Counted from the stretch's first letter, positions 32,611-46,800 are shown. The stretch: 64,000 bases of DNA from Mercurialis annua (GCF_937616625.2 NC_065576.1:6822501-6886500), one strand, 5' to 3'. Numbers and translations: made by a program. The notes: generated from the letters alone by a model not told the origin.

Positions 32611-33723
32611 ATGAATGATCCCAAGTATGCTTATCCTTATCCTGCTCAAGGTATTACATTTTCTTGATTTTCAGTTCATTTCTTTTTCTTTAACTTTCTT
32701 CAAATCAAGAAAATTTGTAGTATTTTCTTATGGGTTTTTGGATCTTGAAATATTTCTTGATGACTGTTTGTTTTGTAAATTTCATTTCTTTTGCTTAAAA
32801 AATGATGATGGTTCTTGATTTTTTTGGCAGGTTATTATCAAGGACCTCCAGTAATGGCACCTCCACAGTATCAATATGGTGCTCCACCTCCAAGAAGAGA
32901 GCCTGGTTTTCTTGAAGGATGGTAATGTCTCAATTCTTGTTTCTTTGGGGTTAGATAGTAAATTATTATGTTTTCCGGGTTAACCGGAAAAAAGTCCACG
33001 TGTTTTGCAATTACAACACGAACTTTAAAACTTGATACAATCAAGGGTTGAATGCACAAAAAATCACCAACTTTCGCGTGTTTTTGGCATTTGACACGAA
33101 CTTTTAATTTTGGCAAATAAATACACGAACTATCAATTTTTTGCATATATAACCAAGTTTACGTTTTAGGTGAAAAACGGTGCCGTTTTAGGTATAAAAC
33201 GTTGCCGTTTTATATTAAAAACGTTGCCCGTGTTATATATGCAAAAAATTGATAATTCGTGTATTTATATACCAAAATTAAAAGTTCGTGTCAAAGACCA
33301 AAAACACGCGAAAGTTGGTGATTTTTGGAGCAATTAAGCCTAAAATCAATCACATTCATTTTTTAATAAATCGGGACACTGATTTATTTTCATTGAAGAA
33401 TGCCGATGTGGCTGCCAGAACAATAGAACAATGTATATTCTGGTGTCTACATCAATGTTTTTCCAATGATAAATAGCTCGATTTTCTGATTTTTTAAAAT
33501 ATGAAAGTTAAGTTAATGACTGATTTTGTAAATTTTAAAATTCATATTTTATGTGCAAACTAAAGTTTAGTTTGATTTGGATTAATCCATGTTTTTAAGG
33601 TTAGATTACAGATACTAATTTATTAATGTTTGTTGTTGTTGATTTTACAGCCTTGCTGCTTTGTGTTGCTGTTTCCTTGTTGATGAATGCTGCTGTGATC
33701 CATCCATCATTTTTGTTAGTTGA
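32611..33723 (+). CDS. CYSTM-family cysteine-rich transmembrane microprotein, three exons
   Basis: Exons 32611-32650, 32831-32921 and 33651-33723 give 67 residues. The N-terminal part is Tyr/Pro/Gln-rich (YAYPYPAQ, then YYQGPP and APPQYQYGAPPP). The C-terminal CYSTM module begins PGFLEGCLAALCCCFLV and ends DECCCDPSIIFVS. This family makes small tail-anchored membrane proteins often linked to stress or metal tolerance; the exact role here is unknown. All junctions have GT-AG ends and the frame is continuous across phases 1 and 2. Intron 2 carries a fold-back MITE. The gene is too fragmented for simple ORF calling, so the exon model rests on the conserved motif and splice consensus. Confidence 0.9.
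33045..33340. mobile_element. MULE-type fold-back MITE in CYSTM intron 2
   Basis: Left and right arms are long inverted copies: both contain AATCACCAACTTTCGCGTGT then GACACGAACTTTTAATTTTG. Flanked by a 9-bp duplication with one mismatch (TACAATCAA at 33036-33044, TAAAATCAA at 33341-33349). A relative lies at 46103-46392. Confidence 0.75.
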
Positions 33724-33938
33724 ATTTTTTTTTTTAAAAAGGTGTAGATTGTTCCATAAAATAGTTTATGTACCTTGTTACAAATTAATGGAATGTAATT
33801 TCTTTAAGGACATTTAAATTAAATTATCTGGCGTCTTAATGTTCATTTTTTTAAATTATAAATCTACTTTAGTCTTCAATTCATTCATTTTGGGAACTCT
33901 TTGCATTGAAAATGAGTGCATTTTGTTCTTTGTTTGTT

Positions 33939-34160
33939 GGGAAAAGGTTCAATTTGCCCATTGAACTTTTTTCTTATTGTCAACTTTGACACAAAGTAAA
34001 GTATATCTCCAATTTATACAGAATTTAGCATATAATTTATGCTTTTATAGTTAAGTGAGTCATAAATGTTAAAATTTAAGTATTAAGTTGGACATAAAGT
34101 TAATTTTATGTCAAATTGAATATTGAGTAGAAGTTTAATGGGTAAATTGAGTTATTGTCC
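33939..34160. mobile_element. Small MULE-type MITE
   Basis: Inverted ends with (G)GTTCAATTTGCCCATTGAAC on the left and AACTCAATTTACCCATTAAAC as the reverse complement of the right. A near-perfect 10-bp duplication TTTGTTTGTT / TTTGTTTATT flanks it (33929-33938, 34161-34170). No coding capacity. Confidence 0.6.
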
Positions 34161-34862
34161 TTTGTTTATTTATGTTTGATGTTAATTCAATCCAAAAACC
34201 TGAAATAATTCAAGTTTATCAAGAAATCTGAACTGTATTTGACAAAGAACTGCGTAAAAATGGGACCTGCCCAAAAGTCTTGTCAAGATAATGAATATGG
34301 GCATTTGGGTCCCTGGAACTTTTGAATTTTGAGTAGCAAGATGACAAAATTAATTATTTGTTTCAAAATTTGTAGGATGCCTTTTAGCCACCGAAAGTAA
34401 TTGCTGATAATAGAGATTACTCCAGAACTAAATTCTGGTTTTGCATTAGAACCAACACTGATGATAGTTATTAAAATTCTGCTAATTTGACATTCATTTT
34501 CATCTGATAAATTAACATAATTGACAAATTCAAATTGAGACACAAAGAAAACTGGAAATTCTGAAGCTCAAATCATTATAGCATTACATATATTTACATA
34601 AATCTGACCACCCAACACATATAATCACCATGCCTGTTATTTAGCCGACGAACACGCGATAATGGAAAGTTTATCGAGCGGGATACGCTACTCAACTGGT
34701 AGTCAAACACGCCATATGTTCACGCAGACACCCTAACACTTGCATAACAACAAGAACCTTATTCCTCCATGACATTCATGATCATGAACACTTTATTGGG
34801 GCATTCTTTTAATATATTTAGTAGCCTGCAAGTTGTAGGCATTTTATCAGTACCTTAGGGGG

Positions 34863-37800
34863 TCAAGCAACTACTGCCTGTATCACATGGACAAGTGACT
34901 CATTTGGTTCAGCAACAACATGAGAGTGGCTGACACTGCTCTCAAATGTTTTGGTATTGCCAGAATTACCTCCACATCCACCGCAGCCACTACTTTCTGC
35001 TGCATTTCCAAACTCATTGCCCTCCCTATTTGCCATGGTTTTACATCCATCACCACCACCACTATTTATCATGCTTCCATATCCTTCACAACCGCCACCA
35101 CAACCACCAGCGCCACAGCCACCACTATTTGTCATGGTTCCATCTCCTCCACAACCGCCACCACAGCCACCAGCGCCACAACCGCCACTATTTGCCATGG
35201 TTCCATCTCCTCCACAACCGCCACCACAGCCACCAGCGCCACAGCCACCACTATTTGCCATGGTTCCACCTCCTCCACATCCGCCACCACAACCGCTACC
35301 ACATCCACCACGACCATCACTATTTGCCATGGTTCCACCTCCTCCACAACCGCCACCACCGCAACCACTACCACAGCCACCACTATTTGCCATGGTTCCA
35401 CCTCCTCCACATCCGCCACCACAACCGCTCCCACAGCCACCACCATTTTCCATGGTTCCACCTCCTCCACAACCACCACCACCGCAGCCGCTACCACAGC
35501 CACCACCATTTTCCATGGTTCCACCTCCTCCACAACCGCCGCCACCGCAGCCGCTACCACAGCCGCCACCATTTACTATGGTTCCACCTCCTCCACAACC
35601 GCCACCACCGCAACCGCTACTGCAACCACCACTATTTACCATGGTTCCACCTCCTCCACAACCGCCACCACCGCAACCGCTACCACAACCACCACTATTT
35701 ACCATGCTCCCACGGCCTCCACTTTGTGCCATGCCGCCACTTCTCGCAACACTTTTGCATCCACTGCCACAGCCGCTGCCACATCCTCCACTTTTTACTG
35801 CAGCCACATTTATCCCTGCTATAACTTCAGTACTAGATTGGTTGATTTGTTTGACATCTTCATAGAATCCGCCAACTTTTTTTGCATTACCATCCAACTC
35901 CTTTAGACTTCCTTCATTAACTGTGAAGCCACCATATCCTTCATTCTTCAGAACATTAGTAAGTATGAAGGCTGAAATAATCATGGGCAAGAGAATCCAT
36001 TCTTCTTTTACCTGTTAATTTTTCAAAAAAATCTAAGGAGCTGGCCATAGATGGGGCAAAAGTTTGATACTATAACTATAAAATTCAACCAGATTTGATA
36101 TGACAGCATAAATATACCTTGACAGACCCGGACTTTAAGTCGACCAATGCCATTGCTTTTCCATATGGATCCTTTGTGGAAAACTCAACTGCAGTCATAA
36201 AATCTTGTTCATTTCTCTGCTTCTCAAATTGTTTGGGCTCAAATTCTAGCTTTCTGCCTTGGAAAAACTTTATCTGTATCAAGAAGATAAGAGCAATACA
36301 TAATTTATTGACCCATGGACAGAAACAATAAGAACATCTATCCTAAGCTTCAGAAAGCTTATGATTTGTTAATTTTGTAAAGGACATCATAAACTGAAAG
36401 CGGACTGCATTTCGATGAGATTGTGCACTAGGAAGACTATAATGCAGAGGAGACAACTTTGTGATACAATATAGAAACCTCAGGCTTCTAGAACACTCCA
36501 CTTCCTATTTAGAGAGATTTCCAAGACACAAGCACCATAATTATGATGAAAATATTCTATGACTGAAAAGAAATTCTATGAATACGAACACAATTAAACG
36601 CAAAGATATGGCTCTCAGGAGAGACGAGTGTTGAGAAAAAGATTATTACCATCTTACTGCCCATGAGCTCAAATACATGACTGTCTTTGCTGGTTTTAGC
36701 TGTAAGCTGAAGGTACCACTGAGAATCCAGCAAAGACCAGCATGACCCAACAAACTCTGCGAGCTTGTGAGTTTCATCGGATTTCATTGAACCAATTACT
36801 TGCTTCTTCTGAATGCTCTTGTCTTTCACTTTTTCCTTAGTTTCCCTGGAATATAATCCAAGTTAATAATACTTGGGATTCAAAATACATATTAACAAAC
36901 CAAAATATTCTAGTGCTTCATTAGAATCTATTTTACAAAAACTCCAATGCAAACAGAATAGGGCAAATATGCTCTATCTAGTGCACACATATTATACACT
37001 AGACGGATCAACAAAAGTAACGCGCGGGCCTATTACCATGATGATTATATTATTTCTATGTGGAGTTTGAGTAGGCAAACAAATGTAAAACAATTTACGA
37101 GTTTCTTTCTTTCTGCTGCTAAGAAAAATATATTTAAATACTAGAATCTGCCCGATACTTTAGGTTTGAGAATAGTTTTCACTAGTATACTCAAAAAATT
37201 TCACTACATGAAGAGCCATAAAGATTACCTCATCTGCAGGCTGATGATCTCATTATCATTTTCATCAATAACGTGTGTCCAGCTCTTAGCATGTTGAACC
37301 ATTCCAGGAAGCGGGAACAAACAAGAACTTTTTAATCGCGAATGAACCATGTGCAATACATGTGGTGCTTGGACCGGAGCAGTAAATGAAACAGCAACTC
37401 TTAGGCAGATTGGCTTTGAGCTCACATGGCCAGAACTGGGCAGCAATTCGACCCATTTCTCAACAGCAAGTTTGGATACCGGATTCAGAAAGTCGTGGAT
37501 AGAAAACAAAGCAGTACCCATTGTTTTAGAGGCCTTGGCCACTAGTAAGCTGGAAGGTGAACAAACAACGAGTTCAAAAAGCAGCTCTCCCTTGGGTTCA
37601 CATTGGAAAGAGGCGACCTGCTTCACTCCAGATTCAGATAGAATAGTTAAATTTCTTTTAACATTAAGGAATACATCAGGGTGCTTTTTACTAAACGTGA
37701 CAGAGAGGTTTCCTTTAAGACCCTCCGGCAAGTTTTTGACTCCCACAATCTCCAGAAAAACCTGCACAAGTAGACAGATTGGAAAAAAAAAATAGAAATA

Positions 37801-39666
37801 CTATTCATTAGTTGATCTAGCATGTGGACGGTAGAAAAATAGCGAGTCATTTTTTCACGGTAAAATACTCGTATTCCTCATACACAATTTAATGAGTGAA
37901 ATATTGATCCAACTTTAGCACAAAGTCATGCAGGGTTTAAAACTCATCTGGTATATATAAAAATAACATGAACAAGGTGATTGGAAATTACCTCCACAAT
38001 CTTCACCTCCGAAAGTTGAATCATCTGTTGGCTCTCCTTGGATGGTGACACATCTTTTCTAGAGATATTCGGCACTGATGGAGTGATTGTGAGAGGAGAC
38101 GGTGCATTGCCTCTGTACATTGCACCCGCCTTCCAATACCTTGTGCCAAATGTATCTTCCCACTGCTTGGTAGTTCCAGAAAATCCAACATCCAACTTCT
38201 TTCCTTTCGTCCTATCTGCATCCATGTCGTCATGCTCCAATATCTTGCCAAGTGCTTCACTTAAATCTTTGCAGTAAGAAATAGGATGCAACTGGTGTGT
38301 ATGCCAGATAAGATCAACGTCATAGGTGGGAACACAAAAGCGTTTTACGGACTGTTCACTGTTTCTCTTAATGAGATGCAGAAACCCCTTATATCTGTTT
38401 ACAGCTTCTTCCAGGAAAATATCATTATTTACATGGGGACTAGATACCTGTGGAAAGCAAAAGGAAAAAGATTCATTAACAAGTAGAAAGGAAAAAAAAA
38501 AGATCAAGAAGATAAAAGACCATGTGATATGTATGTGCATATGTGTGCATCATCATCCATAGAGCTAAGATTTCCCAACAACCGTTACAGAAAGATCACG
38601 CTATACAACTTATAATCAAGCAATTTTTGTTTTATGTATTCTAGTGAATATCAATTCAAAAATTTCATCTAAATTTGACGAAGACAAAACAAATTAGGAC
38701 CTCAACATAACCGAAACAGATATCTTTGAACTCAGAAAAACGTAATATGTAAATGGTTTATCAACAAATTCAAAGGTGTGGGTTAAGAAGTCAATTTTTT
38801 TTATGATACCTGGTAATAGAAAGGACTCTGCCTTTTAACTGCTGAAACTAAATCATATTTGGTGCATTTTTCGACAGCCGAAAGTTTGTCACTTTCAGTT
38901 ACAGAAAATTCTTTTGTTAATTCGAAGTCGTAAGGCTCGTCTGGATATAGCCTCATCCAAATTTCTTCAGTTTGCTTTCTACATATCTCTTGGACAGAAG
39001 ATGCAACATTAGAGTAGTCCAATATTCTTCCATATAGTTCCTCACAGTCAGTTTTATACCTTACCTGAATGCAAAGAAAAAAAAAACAAGAATTTAAAAC
39101 TCATTACAAATCATAAACATACTAATATAATTTGTACATCCATATTTACAAATATGGTTGTGTAAAACTCAACTGGATTGAGTCTGTGGCAATGCCAAAT
39201 CCATTCAATATCGAGAGGAATGACTAGCGGCCCTTCAAAAAGTGACGACTCGGAGTGTTTGGCAAGCAGGGGAAGCCAACACATGTTGTACCTGAAATTA
39301 ACATTTACAAAATTTCAAACATCATAGAAATTATAATAGAATGAACCTACGTTGCACGGAAACGGAAATAGAAACTTTAAAATTGAAAAAGCGGAAACAA
39401 AAACAGCGAAACAACATTTTTTTTATAGTAAACAAGCTATAAACATAAAGTTTCCGAGTTTCAAAAGCAGTTTCGGAAATTCAGGACACACAATTCAGAT
39501 TTTTTTACCTATAAATAGCATGGTCAAGAGTTGGACCATCATAAAGCCAGCGATTCCGATCAACAGCAGCAAGAAATTCAAGCTGTTGTTTAGCTGCACA
39601 CAAAAGATCAACACTTATCTTGATCTTCTGTGCTTCAATCCACTCTAATTCCTGTTGCTTTTCCAT
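34863..39666 (-). CDS. GRDP2: Glycine-rich domain-containing protein (GRDP, DUF1399), eight exons
   Basis: Exons from the 5' end on the minus strand: 39666-39509, 39291-39174, 39064-38810, 38447-37992, 37761-37229, 36845-36650, 36273-36118, 36011-34863. All have GT-AG ends and together give one frame of 1,006 residues. The N-terminus (MEKQQELEWIEAQKIKISVDLL) and two HxxH-type motifs, WIWHCHRLNP (83-92) and DLIWHTHQLHP (222-232), identify DUF1399. The C-terminus is Gly/Cys-rich (about residues 695-950) in 11 repeats of about 20-22 residues. Arabidopsis GRDP1/GRDP2 are about 790-820 residues from memory, so the tail is expanded here. GRDP proteins are linked to growth, auxin and stress responses and proposed to bind RNA; the molecular role is not settled. 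The next gene upstream is an At4g37920 homologue. I chose GRDP2 because of that neighbour; GRDP1 is not excluded. Confidence 0.9.
35040..35730 (-). repeat. Tandem Gly/Cys-coding repeat array in the last GRDP exon
   Basis: About 11 units of roughly 60-66 bp, each beginning near CCATGGTTCCACCTCCTCC on the plus strand and coding GTM(V/E/A/T)N(S/G)GGCG-type repeats. The codons GGN/TGN make the plus strand C-rich and create long antisense open frames (34920-35906, 34946-35824, 34951-35865), which are by-products. Arrays of this kind are prone to copy-number change. Confidence 0.9.
39348..39495. mobile_element. Degraded ACGGA-rich repeat in GRDP intron 1
   Basis: Contains GTTGCACGGAAACGGAAATAG then AAAGCGGAAAC and TTTCGGAAATTC, resembling the left part of the element at 49795-50263. 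Right boundary and target duplication not found. Confidence 0.4.
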
Positions 39667-41622
39667 CACGCCTTTCAATAATTACACCTTAATTAAAATT
39701 AATCAAACTAATCAATCTCACTGTACATGAAAATAATGATCAAAGGAAATTAACTTTGTTTAATTCAATCACCATTAATACATGCATATATAGCAAAATC
39801 AAATAAAATATATCTGGTCAAAAGTCAACCTTACTATTTAAAGAAAAATAAACATAATAATCAAAGGAAAAAACATGAACTGTGAGTTGATTTAAACATC
39901 ACCGGAAACTACATTACCGGAGTGTTTAGTGATTTTCTTGATTTTCCGGTCGCCGGAGAGACTGACTGGAATGATGAATGATCAACTGAAGACGGGTATT
40001 TATCTATAGTTGGGTGGAGTTGATGAATAATTTAGCAATTGTAATAATAGGACCAGTTAGTAATTAGAATGACCGTATTGCCCTTTTGATGGAGGGAAGA
40101 AAAATATAAAATTCATTAATTATTATTGTCTTTTTTTCCTTTGATGAGTAATTATTATCCTTTTTTTAGTAAAGGTAATGACATTAAATGAACAATTATT
40201 GTCCTAAAGATAATGACATTTATACCAAAAATAAAAATAGAAAAGCTTACCCTAAGGAAAAGAAAAGAAGTAAAATAGATGCAGAAATTGTAAATTAGAT
40301 ACTTTATGATAGTATTTTAACTATTCTATCATATTAAAAATATTCTTTCCTAAGCATAAATTAATTATAAATTTTCATTTTTCTTTATATTTATTCAAGT
40401 TAAAAGAACATAAAAGTAATATTGACATTATTTGATGGCCACAAATATAATGATCGACAATGACAATGACCAAACAAATACAAGTGTTCAGCTAGAATCT
40501 CAATTTTTTTTCAAAAACTAAAATTTTAATTAATAATAACGAAAATTATATAAATAAACGGTTTTTCAACAAATTAAAAAAACTGTTCTAAGATAATGAC
40601 GAGTGCTGTAAATACAGTTGTATATATAGTCATCGATAAGGGCTTTTCAAACCACCAAATAAGTCACCCAATATATTTATAATTCCAATATTGATTTACG
40701 ATGTTGAAACCGGTCTATTCTTAAAAGTTCAAACTCTTCAAATTCCATCTTCAATTATGAAACCAAAAATTAAATCTAATAGAAAACAAAACATAATATC
40801 AAAAAACATCTCCCAAATCTTAGATCTACAAAAACATAGATTTAAAACTTTAAAAAAAGTGATAGAATCTTGAGCAATCTAAAACTTCGAATCAAAGAGT
40901 TGCGAAAGACCTTCAAAATTTATTTAACCAACTAAAATCCAAACAAACAAACACCTTAAATAAAATTTATTGAAAAAAAAAAATAGATCTATAAATAATA
41001 ATGCTATGGGCGGAGAGAAAATGATTTCAGTTAACCGGAAAAATCATTTTCTCCCACCCTTGAGAAGATGAAGAAAAAAAAAACTCTTTTGTTTTTTGAG
41101 AGAGCGCTTTTATTTTTAAAGAGAGAGTTTTTAATCTCAATTCTATATAAACTTTTTAGTTTTATCAACTGTAATCTATGTTGGTGATTTTGTCTTAATT
41201 ATTAAAAAAAAAAATCAAACATTTAAATTTATGACATCCCAATTGGCTACAAATGCAATTAAAACAAAATAAGTCAAAATAAACTACACTCAATAAAACT
41301 AAAAGTTTGAATAAAATTAAAAGTTTCCATAAATATTTGAATTTATTTGGTGACTAACTCAATAAAATAAATATAGCAAGAGCATTTAGTTGTAGCGATA
41401 AGCCTTCAATTATCGTACCCATGTTAATGCAAAAGTAAATGAAATTAGGTAAAAATGTTGCTCAAATCAAATGTCGTCTAGATAAATAGATTAAGTTATT
41501 CTTAGATATAAATTGAATCAAATTCAAACAAATATTATTTTCTATAGTTTATTTGTTTGACAATATCATCTCTTGAAAATTAAAACTTAAAACAACAACA
41601 TCAATTTACGTGTACAAGATTA

Positions 41623-41720
<98 letters not shown>

Positions 41721-43884
41721 CTTAATAGATAAATTATTAGGTAATATTTGCAAATTTTTTTTTCCAAAGATAAACAAAATATTTTGAGGACCACAAAAGA
41801 AAGGAATAATTTTTCCAACAAATAACAATTACTACATACCAGATGGATTAATTCAAATGATATATTATATAAATGTATTTTTTTTAATAGCAATTATTAC
41901 AAACAAAATACCAGATTATATAATATGGTCACAATTGTAATCTCACACTTCTCAAAAGCTTCCTTGTCCTAACTCAAAACAATATAACAATATTGTTTCT
42001 TTTTCTCTTTCTGTTAGGTAGATATCTTATATATGATTTTCATTAGCTGATATCATTTTTATATAAAATTTTAATTAGCTGAAATCATTTTTATATTTTC
42101 TAATTTGAATTTTACATCTTTAGAAACAGAACAATGCCTTCTCACACTCATAAAGTATGCTTTTCTTATATATATTGTCTTATGTATAAGGCGTTATGAA
42201 TTTTGTTTTTAATTATAACTTAAAATAAATAAAAGAGAAAATTTTCAATTTGAATGATTTGTATTTTTGATTTGAACATAACAACTCTACATAGTGTGAG
42301 GAAACGGTCGATAGAATTAAATTAATTTATGTAATTGATCCATGTAGATCAATTAAGTTTGATTAATTCATTTCAATTATAAAAAAACTCAATTTAGTTA
42401 TGATTAAAAACTTTGAAAATTCAAATTACTAAATATATTAAATACTGTATTTTTTTTTGATTTTTTTTATATTTTTATCGAATTAACTAAATCCGTACAC
42501 TGGGGCTGCGACTCCGCCAGCACCACAATGTGACAATTTGCAGTACGAAAAATGGATATAAATATGAAAATAAAGAGATGGGGTAGTACAAAACCAAAGG
42601 CAGTACCATGCTCTAGTTCCAGCATAAAGAATGGCAGTACTGCTTGTAATCATATAATATAATTTTTATCCATTATTGCAGTTTCATCCTCAATTTTCTT
42701 ATAAATATTAGTAATAAATTAAATAAGCCAATGCCTAAGATTTGTTCGTATAGATTTATGAAGCATGAAAAACTATTACAAGCTACCATTGTGCCATGTC
42801 ATTTGTGCAACAAGCCAATGATGCGCTAGCCATGTGGAAAAAGTGATAATAAAAAAATTAAATGATAATTAAAAGATTTCCCATTACAAATGCTCATTGG
42901 CTTGTTATAAATATGACATGGCACAACTAATGCATGGGATAAACACTTATGACATGGATACGGCAATGGGTATGGATACAACGAACGATATTTTTTTTCT
43001 AAAATGGGATATGGACACAGCGAAGACACGCAAATCAGCTATATATTTAAATAAATACATATAAAAAATTATATATACACAATAAATAAATATGTTATAT
43101 AATAATATTTATGATCCACTAAATATAAGTAAATTAAGGTGTTTAAAAGAAGTTTTATTCATTAAACAAATTTTAATAATAAGTTTTGAACTCCCCGTTG
43201 TCCACAAGAGTGTTTCCGACGTGTTTCTTGGAGTGTTAGCGGCGTATGCACACCTTTCAACAGTAAAAACTGTTGGGACACGTCTTTTTCCGTGTCTCGT
43301 ACGTGTTCCCCCCGATGTATTCCCAGGGGGCATACCGCATACGGCACCTCCGAAAAATGTCAGTGCTTCATCGGTAGAGATGGTGGTGTTATGTGGCTTA
43401 TCTTGTTGAATATATCATCAAATGTTTCATTTTATGTAAGACTTCTGTTACTGAATTGACATTTCATATTCTGGTTTGCATTTGTTGAAGCTTTATCAGC
43501 TACACTGCACGATCATATCCGTTTTTGAAAATGCTTCTAAAATTTTAAAATATTATATTTATAATTTATTTATAACAAAAATATCACGGTAAGATGATGG
43601 GTGTGATAAATACAGCTCAAACAGTTGGATTTCTTTACAGAATTGCCAGCTCAACATTCAAGCGGTTGCTGCTACCATGTTTGCATAAGCTGCTTAAAAA
43701 TAAAAATAAATGAGCAAGAACTTAATTTAAATAAATTGCACGTAGTAACGGCGCGTGAAATACACAATTTACTTCCGTAAACAAGAAATCCAATGTCTAA
43801 AATTAAAAATGTAGGAATTCAATACCAAAAGATGGATAAATATAGGACCTAAATATATGTTTTGCCAAAAAATACCTGATTACC
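39667..43884. other. Intergenic region between two minus-strand genes
   Basis: No gene seen. The first 300 bp or so should hold the GRDP promoter and leader. A 94-nt (AT)n tract occupies 41625-41718. A stretch at about 42950-43340 has ACGG/CCGT-rich arms (GGATACGGCAATGGG, GACACGTCTTTTTCCGTGTC) like the ACGGA TIR family, with unclear limits. The 105-codon frame at 43092-43409 crosses that repeat and is not called. Confidence 0.5.
41625..41718. repeat. (AT)n microsatellite
   Basis: Perfect 94-nt AT dinucleotide tract. The 95-residue Ile/Tyr repeat frame across it is an artefact. Confidence 0.97.
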
Positions 43885-46800
43885 TCATAAGTTCTCTGTT
43901 TTGCTGTTCTCTTCTTCAGTTTGTGTTCGAAAAGTAGTTTTCTCAAGATATTCATCTTCAATAATCTCTTTTAGGATGAACAGCCTTTGCATAACGACAG
44001 GTTGAGCCATCCGCTTCGCTTCCCTGATGTCAGTATCCTCCTTATTGAGTTGGTACGCGTCAAGCGTTATCTTAATCCACTTGTGCAGTTCCTTCGGAGT
44101 ACTTCCGAAAACAAAGAGATTTCAAAACAAAATAAGTATAGAGAAAAAGAACATTCTGAATTCTGAAAATTATCAAGCAATTCAGAAGCTCACTTACGTG
44201 TATAAAGCGTAAGGGTCCTTGGCTTCACGGTCATCACCTGGACAAAATGCTGTTGCTAATGCTGCGAATCGTTCATCGGGATCTGCAATGTTCAGCAAAT
44301 ACTTAAGTAGTTTTAATTCTTTGGGGGTAATGCTCTTCAGGCTGCTCTTAGTGGCTTTGTATATTTGATACATTATTTCTTTAACCTGAAATGAGATGTC
44401 CAATGTCAATTATACAAGAGTGGCAAAACTACCACTTAAAGACCCTGTAAGATGCAGAAACATTCAAGTTGGAAAAGTTAAAACATTAAATGTTCATGTA
44501 ATATTCTCAAGTTTTTTCAGCATATATGTTGCATGGAAAATTGTCGAATCCTATATCTCGTCTTCTCGTTTTCCGTTTCTGGAAAGGATATGATACTTTG
44601 AAACTTTACATATAAATATTATTTTTATATAAATGTCATTTTGTCGTTTTCCATTTCAACATTTCCGCTATCATCGTTTGCATTTCTGTTTCCGTGCTAC
44701 ATAATCTCTCTCTTTCTATTTTGTGCAAGGTATGAGATTCAACATTGTGTGTGTCATTCTCAAGGTTCAACAATTGTGCAGCCGACAATGCCGACCACTT
44801 CAAAGTACAAACATAAAAGATAGAAAGTAAACTGCAAAACTACTCTACTCTAGCGATCATCATGCTCATGACATAAGTGTTCACTGGTTAATTAGATGGA
44901 AAACATATGAACAACCAAAACCAAGATTTACCGAAGGAAGAATGCTTAACACAAGGTTCCCATCCATACCTCATTTTTCATTGTTTTGGAATCTTTTGCT
45001 GCTGCCCAAGCGCTGTTTATTAATAAGATTAATGAAGAGTCCAGTTCCTTTGATTTGGCTAGGCTTTTGATCTTTTCACATGCTGCATCCACCGAATAGG
45101 AGTCAAGGATGTCATTGAATTTGGCCTGCGCAGTATCTAATGTATCCACATACTCCAGAGTCTTGTCGAAAGCACTGACAGCAGATAAGCATCTAGTCCC
45201 TAGCCTGGCTATAGCTGTTCAAATAAATAAACATCCACATCAGACGGCGGCCCAAAGCACGTTAAGCAGCCGATTACTTTTTTCAATAACTTTGACAATT
45301 AGTTTTATCCTGTTATAATAATTTATAATTGTGCCACATCCATCAACTTTGGCACAAAAATCCTATATTTACTTGAAAAAATCTCTACAGTTTGATTGTT
45401 CTAGTGTTAAGACGACGAAATGATGTTAAATTTCAATCATACAAAAATATCTTCATATCCTGAAATGATAGTTTAAAATGATCACACCCATTTACTAGAG
45501 CATTCTCTGCATATGTTTCTAATGTTCTGCATTCAAGTTTGAATGTCACCTTCATCTATTTTCTATAAGAGAAAATTCATAGAAGTGCATGCATACCAAT
45601 GTTTCAATACAAAAGTAATAGAACCATCATCAAATGAAAGATTATTCAATGATAATCCAATAGTCCAGCCAAAACTAGCATTATAGCAATTTAGAAATAA
45701 GTAGATAATAATCCATCAAAACATCTATTATGAATGAGACATCTAAATACTCGAGGTCTTACCATCACGGTCCTCCAAAGAATCATAGGTATCTGAAATA
45801 AGGGTTAGGTAACGAAAGAAATCCCCAGTGAAGTCCTTGCGTCGCATTGTAACTAATGCATTGAGCTCCGTTGGGCTGTCTTGAATTTCCTTAAGAAGTT
45901 TACTGTGTTTTTCCATCTCTTCGTCAATCTGCAATGCTCATTCCTGAGTACACAGAACCAAAAGAAAGCTCTAAACCCAAAAAGTGTATCTATATAGAAT
46001 CAAGACTCCATTTTTTGTAATGTTGGTAGTCTCACTTTCTTATTTCATTGAAACCAGATCAGCAGAAAGACACACCACATTTCCTTCTTACAGGAATTCT
46101 CCGGCTTTATTGCTTCAAAATTCACAAACTTTAGCGTGTTTTGCAGTTTTAACACAAACTTCCAATTTTGGCAATATCACACACCAACTTTCAAATTTTT
46201 ACAATTCCAAACACCTAGCAATTCTCCGCCAAATTAATATTGATGTGAATGTCATCATTTTTTGACGGAAAATTAATCAGTGTTCTGAATTGCAAAAAAT
46301 GGCAGTAGTTCATGTATAAATTGCCAAAATTGAAAAGTCGTGTTAAAATTGCAAAAAACGCTAAAAATCATGATTTTTGGAGCAATTAAGCCATTGTTTG
46401 AAATGAATACTATGCTCGAACTCATTTCAATCAAAGTCTTACAAAACTATGGTGTGATTGCATTTCTTCCAAAACATCTTTTTTTTTTCTTCAAATTGAA
46501 ATAATCAAATTCTAGCAACAACAACATCTCGAAACACGAGAACCAACGAAACAGAATTCAACAAAATAAACTCTTGCATCCTTACACATTTCGAGCTCTA
46601 ACATACTAAATCCACACATTAATCAAACAACTAACACCAAATAAACATTAAAGAAACACATAACAATCACATACCCTCTTTAATTTGGTGGCAAGTGAGA
46701 CAAATTTCTGCTTCAAATTCAAATCATTCTCCATATCAGCCCTCACTTGACATCTAGTGTAAAAACTCTCCCTGTACTTATTCCACTCTTCTCTAAACAC

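Noticed and set aside
34920..35906. Three long plus-strand open frames (about 290-330 codons) rich in Thr, His or Pro
   Set aside because: They lie antisense to the Gly/Cys repeat exon of GRDP. The long frames follow from the GGN/TGN codon bias of the real gene, and all three frames are open, which is an artefact sign.
41606..41893. 95-codon minus-strand open frame with Ile-Tyr repeats
   Set aside because: Translation of the (AT)n microsatellite.
43092..43409. 105-codon plus-strand open frame
   Set aside because: It overlaps an ACGG/CCGT-rich repeat related to the dispersed TIR family, with competing frames on the other strand.
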